Shown: positions 9,198-17,553 of the stretch, piece after piece
Numbering within the stretch: the stretch's first letter is position 1
Layout of the letters: every line of letters begins with the position of its first letter
From: JADZEM01 sp046328125
GTDB lineage: Bacteria > Chloroflexota > UBA6077 > JACCZL01
Direction of reading: 5' to 3'
DNA length: 64,000 nucleotides
NCBI GenBank assembly: GCA_046328125.1
Contig: JAXLXF010000009.1
Coordinates: 151,125 to 215,124, forward strand
Made by a program: the position numbers and the translations under genes
Notes under the pieces: model-generated
What the model saw: the letters and a program-made list of their open reading frames with translations, nothing else
Told to the model about the DNA's origin: nothing
Database searches by the model: none

Positions 9198-10869
9198 TGT
9201 CGTCGCCGAACAGCTCCTGGTAGCGGTTGCGCGCCTTGACGCTGGTCGCGATCGGGTCGTCGCCCCAGGGGCGGTCCGGGGTGGGAGTCGTGGCGAGGTT
9301 ACGGCTCGATCTAGCGACCCAGGCGTAGAACGCTTCGTCGTACGGACGGGTGCGCAACGCCATCGGCATCGGGACGGCGTGCCCCAGGATCATCGCCTGC
9401 TGGCGCGAGTCCAGGCTGGCGAGGATCGCGCGGAGGTGCGCGGCGCCACTGACGCCGGCCAGGGTCGCCTCGATGTCCTTGTCGTCGTTGAGGGCGCAGG
9501 TGATCCTCGTGCCAAGCTGCGAGAGAACTTCGTCGTCGATGCCGGACGGGCGCTGATCGACCACGAGGAGGGTGACGTTGTACTTTCTCAGCTCACGCGC
9601 GATGGTCCCAAAGATCGTCTGATTGGCGGCGCGCGGGTTCAGGAACTTGTGGGCCTCTTCGATGGTGATCATCAGTTGCGGGGGCGCCTGACCCTTGCCC
9701 TGCTTGCTCGCCTCGACCTTCTCGGTCCAGGCGCGGTGGATGCGGCGGGTGATGACGTTGGCGGCGAGCATGTAGGCGAGCAGGTTGCTCTGCTGCCCGA
9801 ACTCCAGGACGACGTGCTGGCGCTGGGAGAGGGCGGCGATCAGGCGGTCCAGGCCGGAGTCGCGCTCGGTGACGCGCGGCTGCACGAACGGCAGGCGCTT
9901 GAAGCGGAGCAGCCGGCGTTGGAGCGCGGCCAGCGACTGCGGATGAGCGCGGATACTCTGAGCAATCTCCTCGGCATCCGCGTCGTCGTCGGTGAGCTGC
10001 GCGATCCAGTCCGCGCCGAGACGCTCGCGGCAGAGGCCAGCCGAATCGACGGCGGTGGTGTTGAGCTGAAGCTCGTCGGCCAGCAGCGCGATGTCCTCGA
10101 TCTCGATCTCGTTGAGGCCGACTTTGATGGCGCCGTCGTTGGAGGTGCCGGAGCGCGGGTCGAGGGTGTAGACCTGGACTCTAGATCCGAACAGCGGGCG
10201 CAGCCCCTTAACCTGATAGCCGGACTCGCTCTGGCTGAGTGCGCCGTACTCGTTGTGCATGTCGAAGATCAGGTTGACGGCGGCGCCGCTCGTCACGATC
10301 CCGCAGTGCAGCAGCCTCGTCAGGAAGCTCTTGCCGGTCCCGGACTTGCCGAACACGCCGTTCGAGCGCTCCACGAACCGCTTGAGGTCGAGCCGGACCG
10401 GCACGTCCATGTCGAGCGGCTGCCCGATCTCGAAGCGGCGGTTGTCCTCCGTCTCCGGCCCGAAGACGCGGTCGAAGTCGGCTTCGGCCGCTTTGAAGAC
10501 CTCGGCGAAGTGGGGCGGGATGGTTCGGACCGGCTTCGGGCCGTCCTCGACGGAGGCGTCCTCCGAGCCGTCGCGGGCGAGCATCAGCATCGGCTGGATC
10601 GCGAGGGCGCCGTAGGCCGTCGTGCCGGCGAGCACCTGGCGCGTGAACAGGTCGTCTGGCGAGGGGGGATCGGCCAGCAGGTCTTTGTTGGTGGCGTCCA
10701 GGCGAACGTCGGTGACCAGGCAGAAGTAGTCGTGGCGCTGGCCGGTGATGCGCACGAACTGGCCAACGCGGATGTCCTCGACCGACTGGTCGCCGTGCAG
10801 GCGCGCACGGAGGCCGTCCACGAGCGACCCCTCGACGATCAAGCCCAGTCTGTCGTCAGCCACGCACAT
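9190..10869 (-). CDS. herA: HerA-type bipolar DNA helicase (HAS barrel + FtsK-like ATPase)
   Basis: About 559 aa from the ATG at 10869, chosen because GGGGAGCA precedes it; a GTG 21 bases upstream is possible. Residues 1-100 form the HAS barrel (RLGLIVEGSLVDGLRARL, VRVG-like IRVGQFVRI). Walker A GKSGTGKSF is near 173 and Walker B LMITIEEAHKF near 400, followed by VTLLVVDQRPSGID. In archaea HerA works with NurA, Mre11 and Rad50 to resect double-strand breaks. The coupling with sbcD and sbcC here implies the same job in a bacterium. No NurA nuclease gene is in the window. Confidence 0.9.
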   Translation of the reverse strand: MCVADDRLGLIVEGSLVDGLRARLHGDQSVEDIRVGQFVRITGQRHDYFCLVTDVRLDATNKDLLADPPSPDDLFTRQVLAGTTAYGALAIQPMLMLARDGSEDASVEDGPKPVRTIPPHFAEVFKAAEADFDRVFGPETEDNRRFEIGQPLDMDVPVRLDLKRFVERSNGVFGKSGTGKSFLTRLLHCGIVTSGAAVNLIFDMHNEYGALSQSESGYQVKGLRPLFGSRVQVYTLDPRSGTSNDGAIKVGLNEIEIEDIALLADELQLNTTAVDSAGLCRERLGADWIAQLTDDDADAEEIAQSIRAHPQSLAALQRRLLRFKRLPFVQPRVTERDSGLDRLIAALSQRQHVVLEFGQQSNLLAYMLAANVITRRIHRAWTEKVEASKQGKGQAPPQLMITIEEAHKFLNPRAANQTIFGTIARELRKYNVTLLVVDQRPSGIDDEVLSQLGTRITCALNDDKDIEATLAGVSGAAHLRAILASLDSRQQAMILGHAVPMPMALRTRPYDEAFYAWVARSSRNLATTPTPDRPWGDDPIATSVKARNRYQELFGDDND

Positions 10870-10940
10870 TGCTCCCCAGGAAAGCCCCACCCCCAGCCCC
10901 CTACTGTCCCCATTGCAATGGACAGTAGAGCGGGAGCCAC

Positions 10941-11070
10941 CCTGTCATCCTGAGCCACCCTGTCATCCTGAGCCACCCTGTCATCCTGAGCTTGCGAAGG
11001 ATCTCCCAGCCCCGCCCAGCACTCAGGGAGTTCTGTTTCTCGGTTAGGAGATCCTTCGCGAGCTCAGGAT
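10941..11070. repeat. Dispersed inverted repeat, TGTCATCCTGAGC type
   Basis: Three tandem TGTCATCCTGAGCcaccc units lead into CTTGCGAAGGATCTCC. About 50 bases later comes the inverse, GGAGATCCTTCGCGAGCTC. The same inverted pair recurs at 45941-46036. This is a non-coding MITE-like palindrome. Upstream of it (10893-10935) is a shorter piece resembling the CCCCACCCCCCAGCCCCC palindrome seen at 16797-16904. Confidence 0.75.
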
Positions 11071-11099
11071 TTGGTGATTGGACAATCGGATGGGCCGCT

Positions 11100-11800
11100 C
11101 CTTTCGTCAAGCCGCGCGTTGTGGGGGTCTGCGGACGACCGGCTGGCGCGGATGAGGCTGCGGGCGCTGACCTGGGCGTCGGCCGGGGGCTTTTCCGCGC
11201 GGTTGGCCGAGCCGTTCCAACTGGCAGAAAAGGGCCGCGGCGCGCGGACGCGGGCGGGGTGGGCGGGTCGGCAGGAGCGGGCTTCCCATGGGAGCCGTTG
11301 GTCGGCGACCACGGGTCGGGCGAGCCAGAGCATCCAGGGCATGGCGAGCAGCCAGCTCCAGCGTCGGCGGCCCGGGGTAGCGGGCGGACGGTCAGCCGGG
11401 TCGTGCTTGAGGAAGCGGAAGCCATGCTCGATGACGTAGCGGCGGGTGTACCACCGCCAGAGGTCGAGCAGGTCGTCGGGCAGCGGCGCCGATCAGGCCA
11501 GAGCGGCTTGGGCGTCTTGACGTGGCGGGGCAGCCGCTCGACCTGAAGGACCAGGGTGAACGGGCATCGGCGCGCTGGCGTGCAGGTGCTCCCAACGTCG
11601 ACCTGCACCTGGCCGTGGCCGACGTCCATCGCCGTCGTCGGCGCCGGTCGCGGGGTCGGACAGCAAGGCGGGCGGTCGTCCACGCCAGGTGCGCGGCCTG
11701 GCGGCCGAAGAACTCGATTCGAGCAGGCGACCAGGATGTCGAGCGGCAGGTCGGCCCGCGGATCGGGTCGTAGGCTGTCGTATCCCGCCGGGCGCGCGGG
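11100..11800 (-). pseudogene. Decayed DDE transposase remnant
   Basis: No frame is intact, but minus-strand fragments in different frames line up as one transposase. Reading 5' to 3' they are DILVACSNRVLRPPGRAPG, then VERLPRHVKTPKPLW, then WRWYTRRYVIEHGFRFLKHD, then MLWLARPVVADQRLPWE. The last two resemble the C-terminal catalytic block of a putative transposase family common in Actinobacteria and Chloroflexota (IEHGFRFLK carries the catalytic Glu). Several indels and no terminal repeats mean it is inactive. It separates herA from the HAS-barrel gene. The family assignment is from memory of conserved motifs. Confidence 0.55.
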
Positions 11801-12314
11801 GGGCGGGCGATGGCCGATGACCTCGGTCGCCGTGCCTCGGTGGGGCCGCGTCGGACTCAGCGGCGCACCCCTGCTCGATCTCGGGCATCACCAGCACTGT
11901 ACTCGGCGACCACCCCTCGCGGGATGGCGTGTGCGGTGGCCCCACGTCGCACTCGTCTCGCCGCCGGCCAGGTCGCCCGTCGCCGCCAGCCGAGCGGCGC
12001 TGTCCGCTGCCGGCCTCACCAGCGCCCGGGGGCCGCACTGTCCGTCTACGCGTCGCTGCACCGGCAGCGACGCCGAAATCGATGCCAGCTCAAATGCCAG
12101 ATTCGCCGGCCCGACGACACCACCGCTGCCCAGCGCCGAACAGGGCTTTCCGGGGCCCGGTCTGGTGCGACGAAACGCGCGGATCGTCTGACTGCGTGGC
12201 TTCACCCACGCATTCCTGCGCCGACGCCCGCCAGGCCTTCCCCGCTTCTGTCCAATCTCAATGCTGCTCGACGGTCTACGATTCGCTCCTGTCTCCTGTC
12301 TCCTGTCTCCTCGG
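11801..12314. other. Gene-free stretch beside the transposase remnant
   Basis: No convincing coding frame is seen on either strand. It may hold the unrecognisable N-terminal part of the decayed transposase. Near 12285-12312 there is a short tandem repeat of CTCCTGT. Confidence 0.4.
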
Positions 12315-13019
12315 CTAGTCCGCGAGAGCCCGCAGGATCGCGGAGAGACGCGGATAGTCGTGTTTCAGCAACGTCGCCAGCTCGCGGCCGGCCGCGATGC
12401 GGAACGCCGATTCGTCCGGGCGGGCTGCGCCTGCCAGCCGGACGTTCGCGGCCAGCAGCGCGTCGATTGGCGCGTAGCTCGCCGAGAGGATGGTACGGAA
12501 GTAGTCGAGCCGCGTCGTCAGCCGCGCGATCTCATCTCGGTCACACTCCACGACGGACCAGTGGAGCGGCGGCGGGCTGGGCGGCAGATAGGAGCGGATG
12601 ACTCGACGCGGATCGTCGTGCTCCTCGAAACCGACGATGAGCGCGGAGAATTCGGTCCGCAGCAGCTGTTCGAGATCCGGGTTCTGGTCGAAAATGGCGC
12701 CGTCGCGCATGCCGTCTCGGCCGCGCAGGACCGGCCGGCCGCCCGGCTCCAGGCTGCCGGTGTGGATCGCGTAGACGACGCCGTAGACGGTGCGCTCGGC
12801 AGACGTCACTTTCACGAATCCACCGAACGGCGGCGCCACGTTGAGCGTGCACGCCTGCGCCGCAAACTCGGCGACGGCGGTGTCGACGATCTCGCCGATG
12901 GGGACACCGCTGGCGGTCGAAGCAGACTGGGCAGACAGCGGGACGACGCTCGGGCCGAGGGGCGCCCCGATCCGGGCGTGACCGTTGCCCAGGCCATTGC
13001 CGCCGTTCACGCTCTCCAT
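12315..13019 (-). CDS. HAS-barrel domain protein
   Basis: 234 aa from the ATG at 13019, which is preceded by GGAGGCG. Residues about 35-130 read as a HAS (HerA-ATP synthase) barrel: GEIVDTAVAEFAAQACTL, then GGFVKV, then YGVVYAIHTGSLEPGGRPVL. They are followed by LEQLLRTEFSALIVGFEEHD and PPLHWSVVECDRDEI. Stand-alone HAS-barrel proteins of this form are known in cyanobacteria and Chloroflexota and lack the ATPase. The gene has the same orientation as herA and lies upstream of it, with only transposase debris between. I infer an accessory role in HerA-linked repair; biochemical function is not established. Confidence 0.7.
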   Translation of the reverse strand: MESVNGGNGLGNGHARIGAPLGPSVVPLSAQSASTASGVPIGEIVDTAVAEFAAQACTLNVAPPFGGFVKVTSAERTVYGVVYAIHTGSLEPGGRPVLRGRDGMRDGAIFDQNPDLEQLLRTEFSALIVGFEEHDDPRRVIRSYLPPSPPPLHWSVVECDRDEIARLTTRLDYFRTILSASYAPIDALLAANVRLAGAARPDESAFRIAAGRELATLLKHDYPRLSAILRALAD

Positions 13020-13243
13020 CTGGCGCCTCCGAGGTGCTCCGGCTCGAACATTTGTCTCAGTGTACTCTACCTGCTCACAGGATGGAACGATCCGGACGCG
13101 CTTTGGGCATGACAGCCTGTCAACACGGGCGCGTCTCAGCGCGAGCGGGCCGAGCTGCCGATTGCTGGACGCCAAAGTGGAGCGCCGGATAGAGTCCCAC
13201 CAGAGGCCCGGACGCGCGAGTCGCCCGGGCGGGAGCGACGAGC

Positions 13244-13492
13244 GTGCGGGAGCAACTGGCGAACGCGATCCGCGAGAAGACCGGCCTGGACGAGGCGATG
13301 GCTCTCCAGGTTGCGGATGTCGCACTCGGGTTCATCAAAGAGAAGCTGCCGCCGGCCCTGGCGCCGGTGGTGGACGGCCAGCCGCCTGACCTGAGCGATC
13401 CAGGCGCGCTGCTCGGGCAGCTTGGCGGGCTGGGCGGCCAGCTCGGGGGTCTCGGCGGCCTCGGTGGGCTGTTCGGGCGGCGGAGCGAGTAG
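13244..13492 (+). CDS. Small Gly/Leu-rich-tailed protein, unknown function
   Basis: 82 aa with a GTG start, GGGAG 8 bases upstream. The N-terminal 45 residues look helical (REQLANAIREKTGLDEAMAL then VADVALGFIKEKLPPAL). The C terminus is a run of LGGLGGQLGGLGGLGG ending FGRRSE. The stop codon falls in the first unit of a 7-bp tandem repeat. I do not recognise a named family with confidence. It is divergent from the HAS-barrel gene and may be co-transcribed with the next gene. Confidence 0.6.
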   Translation: MREQLANAIREKTGLDEAMALQVADVALGFIKEKLPPALAPVVDGQPPDLSDPGALLGQLGGLGGQLGGLGGLGGLFGRRSE

Positions 13493-13533
13493 CGAGTAGC
13501 GAGTAGCGAGTAGCGAGTAGCGAGTAGCGAGTG
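13485..13533. repeat. 7-bp tandem repeat (GCGAGTA) x7
   Basis: Seven head-to-tail GCGAGTA units, the seventh with one mismatch. The array begins within the last codons of the small Gly/Leu-rich gene and supplies its TAG stop. Unit gain or loss would change the C terminus because 7 is not a multiple of 3. Confidence 0.85.
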
Positions 13534-13582
13534 GCGAGAGGATTGTCCGGCCAGCGGCACGGGGGATGCAGGGAGCGGGAGC

Positions 13583-14020
13583 ATGACCGTCGTGGACGAT
13601 GCGCGCGGCGAGCCACAAGGCGCCATCGTGCCGGATGCGGGCGAGCCGGCCCGTGGGGCGCCGGCTGAGGAGCCGATTCGGTGCGGGCGCTGGAAGCTGA
13701 AGCCGTTCGAGCTGCCGCGCCCGGTCCTGCTGCGGGCGGACGGGCCGCTGACGCTGCGCGACTTCCTGCGCCACCCCGATCCAGCCGTCCTGGACGAGCT
13801 CAATCTCCTCGACGAAGAGGGCCTCCAACAACTGGCACTGGCGCGGCTGGCCGGGGCACCGCCGGCGATGCGCCTGTCATTGTTCGGGGTGCCGGGCTAC
13901 ACCATCCGCGACGTGGTGGAGCACGTCCGCGAGGGGACACCACTCGGCGTGCGGGTGATCGAGGCGGAACGGAAGCTGGTGGGACTGCTCTTGACCGAGG
14001 CATTGCGCCCGGCGGACTGA
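13583..14020 (+). CDS. Conserved-looking hypothetical protein
   Basis: 145 aa, soluble, no signal or membrane segment. The N terminus to about 35 is low complexity. The remainder alternates charged helices (TLRDFLRHPDPAVLDELNLL then DEEGLQQLALARLAG) with YTIRDVVEHVREGTPLGVRV. I do not recognise the family. GGGAGCGGGAGC precedes the ATG, so the start is credible. It sits between the small Gly/Leu-rich gene and the alpha/beta hydrolase, all on the plus strand with short gaps. Confidence 0.6.
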   Translation: MTVVDDARGEPQGAIVPDAGEPARGAPAEEPIRCGRWKLKPFELPRPVLLRADGPLTLRDFLRHPDPAVLDELNLLDEEGLQQLALARLAGAPPAMRLSLFGVPGYTIRDVVEHVREGTPLGVRVIEAERKLVGLLLTEALRPAD

Positions 14021-14048
14021 CACCCGGTCATCATCCGTCGATCATCGT

Positions 14049-15026
14049 ATGTCCCAAAACGTCCAACCGAGGAGCGAGAGCCTGAGCGCCTTGACCGGTT
14101 TCACGTTCGACGACCCGCTCCGGGCAGCGTGCCCGGCCACCTGCCCTCGCCTGCCCGACGAGGCGCGAATCGGGCTCCGACACCGGTTCGTGCGGGCGAA
14201 CGGGCTCCGCTTCCACGTAGTGGAGGCCGGCCCCGAGGACGGCCCGCTGGTGCTGTTGCTTCACGGCTTCCCAGAATTCTGGTACAGCTGGCGCGCCCAG
14301 ATCGGCGTGCTGGCCGAGCGGTTCCGCGTGGTGGCGCCGGACCTGCGCGGCTACAACCTCTCGGACAAGCCGGCCGCCGGCTACGACGTCGAGACCCTCG
14401 CGAGCGACGTGGCGGCCTTGATCCAGGCACTGGGCACCGAGCGTGCCCACGTGGTCGGGCACGACTGGGGCGGGATGATCGCCTGGAGCGCCGCGATCTT
14501 CCACCCGAAGGCGGTGCAGCGGCTGGCGGTGTTGAACGCGCCGCATCCGGCGGCATTCGCGCGCGAGATCTCGCGCAACCCGGCCCAGATGCTGCGCTCC
14601 TGGTACATCGCGCTGTTCCAGGTTCCAGTCCTGGCCGAATGGCTGCTGACGCACGGCCAGGCGCGCGGGATCGCCGACGTGTTCAAGAGCTCGACGCTGA
14701 AGCCGGAGGCGTTCTCCGCGGCGGATCTGGCGGCGTACCGTCGGGCGATGCTGAGGCCCGGCGCGGCTCGGGCGACGCTGGCCTACTACCGCGCACTCTG
14801 GCGCACGCCGCGCGACGAGCTGCTTGCAAAGCTCGAGCCGGTCAGTGCGCCGACCCTCCTGATCTGGGGCGTCAAGGATACGGCCCTGGTTCCCGAGCTG
14901 ACCGACGGCCTGGATGCCTGGGTGCCTGACCTGCACCTGGCACGCATCCCAGAGGCGAGCCACTGGGTCCAGCACGAGCAGCCGGTGACGGTCAACCAGC
15001 TGCTCCTGGAGCACCTCGGCGGGTAG
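14049..15026 (+). CDS. Alpha/beta hydrolase, epoxide-hydrolase-like
   Basis: 325 aa. HGFPEFWYSW near residue 75 is the oxyanion-hole motif of epoxide hydrolases and haloalkane dehalogenases. GHDWGGM near 140 has Asp as nucleophile. LLIWGVKDTALVPE near 275 supplies the acidic residue and EASHWVQHE near 305 the catalytic His. The Asp nucleophile with DLRGYNLSDKP favours an epoxide hydrolase over an esterase. It is cytosolic with no signal peptide. The physiological substrate is unknown. A class V-type or dehalogenase role cannot be excluded without the halide-binding residues. Confidence 0.82.
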   Translation: MSQNVQPRSESLSALTGFTFDDPLRAACPATCPRLPDEARIGLRHRFVRANGLRFHVVEAGPEDGPLVLLLHGFPEFWYSWRAQIGVLAERFRVVAPDLRGYNLSDKPAAGYDVETLASDVAALIQALGTERAHVVGHDWGGMIAWSAAIFHPKAVQRLAVLNAPHPAAFAREISRNPAQMLRSWYIALFQVPVLAEWLLTHGQARGIADVFKSSTLKPEAFSAADLAAYRRAMLRPGAARATLAYYRALWRTPRDELLAKLEPVSAPTLLIWGVKDTALVPELTDGLDAWVPDLHLARIPEASHWVQHEQPVTVNQLLLEHLGG

Positions 15027-15155
15027 GCGGAGCGCAGCGCGCAGTAGGCAGCGGGAATCCGGCGAACAGGATCCACTGCCCTTCGCCCTCTGCCCGCTCG
15101 TCTCAAGGGCACAGTGGACCGCTGTCCGTGCGTCCGTGGGTCCGTGCCATGATGC

Positions 15156-15184
15156 TTGACACGCCGGGGGGCGCACGGTAGTGT
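15156..15184 (+). promoter_or_regulatory. Sigma-70-type promoter for the membrane protein gene
   Basis: A consensus -35 TTGACA (15156-15161), a 17-bp spacer and -10 TAGTGT (15179-15184). The predicted start near 15191 leaves a leader of about 100 nt before the ATG at 15293. The -10 is only a partial match. Confidence 0.5.
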
Positions 15185-15292
15185 CCAGATATGTGTGCGC
15201 TCGGATCGGACAGATGCCGGGCGCCGCGCGGAGCGGCCATGCGGACGCACGTCGAGGCGTTCGCGGGGCACTGTGAGAACGGGGAAGCGAAC

Positions 15293-16117
15293 ATGTACGC
15301 TGAGGGCAGGGGCGGGACCAGAAGTGTCAACCTCAGGTTTGACGGCGGGGCGCTGCCGATGTTCGGGCGCGCGCTGCTCGCGATCGTCTGCAGCATATTG
15401 ATCGTGCCAGCGGCCTGGGGGAGCGTGCCGTACATCCGCTGGCTCGTCGAGCAGATCGACTTTGGCGACGGCGAGCGCGCGACGTTCGAGGGGAGGCCGG
15501 GCGACGTCTGGTACCTGTTCTCGGCGTCCGCCGTGATCGGCTTCATCCCGGCCATCGTGCAGCGCGGGGTGTCCGATGCGTTCGTCGTGGTGTTGGCGGC
15601 GAATCTGGTGACGGCGGCGTTGAGCGTGTTCATCGCGATTCGGGTCTTCAAGTGGGTCGTGGCGAACACACGGATCGGTCGGATCTCCGACTTGTCGTTC
15701 GACGGCGAGTACCTGCCGTACCTGGGATTCGTCGTCGGCATCCAGCTCGCGGCCTACACCATCGTCGGGTGGGCCTGGGTCACGACGGCCTTTCAACGCT
15801 GGCTGCTGGGCCACATTCGGAGCCAGGAGGTGCAGTTCCAGTTCGTGGGCAGCGGCCTGGGCTTCCTGTGGCGGGCGCTCGTGACCGGGCTCGCCTGCCT
15901 GTTCGTCATTCCGATTCCGTGGGTGCTGCGCTGGCTGACGGCCTGGTTCGTCGAGAACACGGTGATACAGCGAGCAGCGTACGGGGACCCCGGCACGAAC
16001 CCGTACGGCGGGTGGCAGCAGGGGACTCCGTACGGCCAGCCGCAGCCCGACCCGCGCGGCGCCTGGGACCAGCAGCCCGGCAGCGGATCGAGCGGCTGGC
16101 AGCAGCCGCCGAGCTGA
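15293..16117 (+). CDS. Multi-pass membrane protein, DUF898/YjgN-like
   Basis: 274 aa from the ATG at 15293 (GGGGAAG upstream); frame-open codons begin at 15191. About five hydrophobic helices are seen: ALLAIVCSILIVPAAWGSV, an ASAVIGFIPAIV segment, VVVLAANLVTAALSVFIAI, LGFVVGIQLAAYTIVGWAWV and WRALVTGLACLFVIPIPWVL. The stretch VANTRIGRISDLSFDGEY resembles the loop of DUF898 proteins. The last 45 residues are a Gly/Gln/Pro-rich cytoplasmic tail (PYGGWQQGTPYGQPQP). Function unknown. The gene ends 9 bp from the convergent DinB gene. Confidence 0.65.
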   Translation: MYAEGRGGTRSVNLRFDGGALPMFGRALLAIVCSILIVPAAWGSVPYIRWLVEQIDFGDGERATFEGRPGDVWYLFSASAVIGFIPAIVQRGVSDAFVVVLAANLVTAALSVFIAIRVFKWVVANTRIGRISDLSFDGEYLPYLGFVVGIQLAAYTIVGWAWVTTAFQRWLLGHIRSQEVQFQFVGSGLGFLWRALVTGLACLFVIPIPWVLRWLTAWFVENTVIQRAAYGDPGTNPYGGWQQGTPYGQPQPDPRGAWDQQPGSGSSGWQQPPS

Positions 16118-16126
16118 CGACGGGAG

Positions 16127-16747
16127 TTACGGCAGGCGGTGGCCGAGGCGACCGCGGGTGACGCGCGCCTCGGCCCAGTGCATGAAACCGTGATTGGTGA
16201 CCGGGAAGGTCAACAGGAAGGCACCGGACTTGCCGGTGTAGAAGCGCGGCAGCCAGCGCGCCCGCTCGCCGACGATGGCCGGCGCGTTCTGCAGGAGCTG
16301 GACGACGTCCGGCACGGCATCCAGCATGTCGAAGTCGAGGTCGCGGACCCAGGCCCGGGTCTCGCGGCCGACGACGTCGCGGTACGCCAGCAGGGCGGCG
16401 ATGTCCACTTTCTCGGAGAAACCACGGACCTCGTCGTCGGTGTCGCCGGTCCCGACCAGCCGCGCGTCCACGCCAAGCTGCGACAGCCAGTCAGTGCGGT
16501 CCAGGACCTCCGGCTGGCCGCGCAGCACGACGTTGACGATGGCGTCCTCGATGCGGGTCATGTGCCAGAGGTGCCAGACGATGGAGCAGAGGCCATCTGG
16601 CGTGGCCCGCAGCTCGGCCTCCTCCAGGCGCTTGAGAGTGTCGTCCTGCATCGTGAAGCGGCCGGCGGCGTCGAGCTCGGCCTCGGTGCTGGTGGCTGCC
16701 GCGTGGATACGGGCGTGATCGGCCAGGAAGAGTGCGCGAGCGTCCAC
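16127..16747 (-). CDS. DinB-family (four-helix, metal-binding) protein
   Basis: 206 aa with a GTG start at 16747, preceded by GAGAGGA. The helical bundle carries the three DinB-type His positions: SIVWHLWHMTRIED near residue 70 and TNHGFMHWAEAR near the C terminus. The family includes mycothiol/bacillithiol transferases and many uncharacterised proteins. The enzymatic role here is unknown. It is convergent with the membrane-protein gene; a palindromic repeat lies immediately upstream. Confidence 0.7.
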   Translation of the reverse strand: MDARALFLADHARIHAAATSTEAELDAAGRFTMQDDTLKRLEEAELRATPDGLCSIVWHLWHMTRIEDAIVNVVLRGQPEVLDRTDWLSQLGVDARLVGTGDTDDEVRGFSEKVDIAALLAYRDVVGRETRAWVRDLDFDMLDAVPDVVQLLQNAPAIVGERARWLPRFYTGKSGAFLLTFPVTNHGFMHWAEARVTRGRLGHRLP

Positions 16748-16796
16748 GATCGTCCTCTCTTCACGTCGAATGGAAGATGACGATAGCAGGCCGGCA

Positions 16797-16904
16797 GTTA
16801 GCCCCACCCCCCAGCCCCCTCCCCACTGCGGTGGAGAGGGGGAGCAGGCTTTTGGTCTCCCCCTCTCCATCGCAATGGGGAGGGGGCTGGGGGGTGGGGC
16901 TAAC
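16797..16904. repeat. Long palindrome, GTTAGCCCCACCCCCCAGCC type
   Basis: Arms of about 48 bp (16797-16844 and 16857-16904) are near-perfect inverse complements and would form a very stable hairpin. A related element lies at 23887-23989 and a partial one near 10893. The right arm overlaps the 3' end of the VOC gene and includes its stop codon. Confidence 0.85.
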
Positions 16905-17274
16905 TACCGGCGAGCTCCTCGGCGGTGAGCGCGCGCAGGATGCAGAACTCGTTGCCCTCAGGGTCGGCCATGACGACCCAGGACGGGCTGCCCTGGCCGA
17001 TGTCCACTTTCGTCGCGCCGAGTGCCTCCAGTCTTGCGACTTCGGCATCCCGGTCACCTGGCCGGAGATCGAGGTGCAGCCGGTTCTTGAGGGTCTTCCC
17101 CTCGGGCACGCGAAGGAAGAGGAGCTGGGTGCCCTTTCCGTCCTTCGGCACGATGGCCGCCTCGTCTGGATCGTCGCCGTCCAGGATCTTGTAGTCGAGC
17201 GCCTCGGCCCAGAAGCGCGCCAGCCGGGCCGGGTCGGCGCAGTCGACGGCGAGCCAGTCTACGAACAGTCCCAT
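16900..17274 (-). CDS. VOC/glyoxalase-fold protein
   Basis: 124 aa, one vicinal-oxygen-chelate module pair: MGLFVDWLAVDCADPARLA, then LLFLRVPEGKT, then NRLHLDLRPGDRDAEVARLE and WVVMADPEGNEFCIL. The end matches the DPEGNEFC motif of the glyoxalase-like family of small VOC proteins. A metal-binding His is seen in HLDL, and Glu in GNEFCIL. Function (isomerase, dioxygenase or binding protein) cannot be told. The stop lies in the arm of a palindromic repeat. Confidence 0.8.
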   Translation of the reverse strand: MGLFVDWLAVDCADPARLARFWAEALDYKILDGDDPDEAAIVPKDGKGTQLLFLRVPEGKTLKNRLHLDLRPGDRDAEVARLEALGATKVDIGQGSPSWVVMADPEGNEFCILRALTAEELAGS

Positions 17275-17553
17275 GTCGCGGGTCTCCTTGTCGTGTCAGA
17301 GCGCATGCATCATGGCGGGGAGATCGTGGCGAGATGCGCACGCTCGCGGTATCGAGTGTCGGGTTGTGAGGCGATTGGCACCTGAAGATGTGCACGTCTC
17401 GGTCCGCGCTACCGTCACGCGGCGTAGAATTGGCTCACCATACTGGCAGACCGAAACTTGACAAGACGGCCGTTCGCGGCCGGAGCCCCGGGGATCATCG
17501 CGGTCGTCGGGGCGACCGGGCGCGCGGCGATGCACCTGGAAGGGGACGCTACG

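Noticed and set aside
9163..10953. Long plus-strand frame opposite herA
   Set aside because: Mirror of herA codon bias; Walker motifs are only on the minus strand.
13107..13119. TGACAGCCTGTCA palindrome as an operator between divergent genes
   Set aside because: A single 13-bp palindrome in GC-rich DNA with no known regulator nearby is weak evidence.
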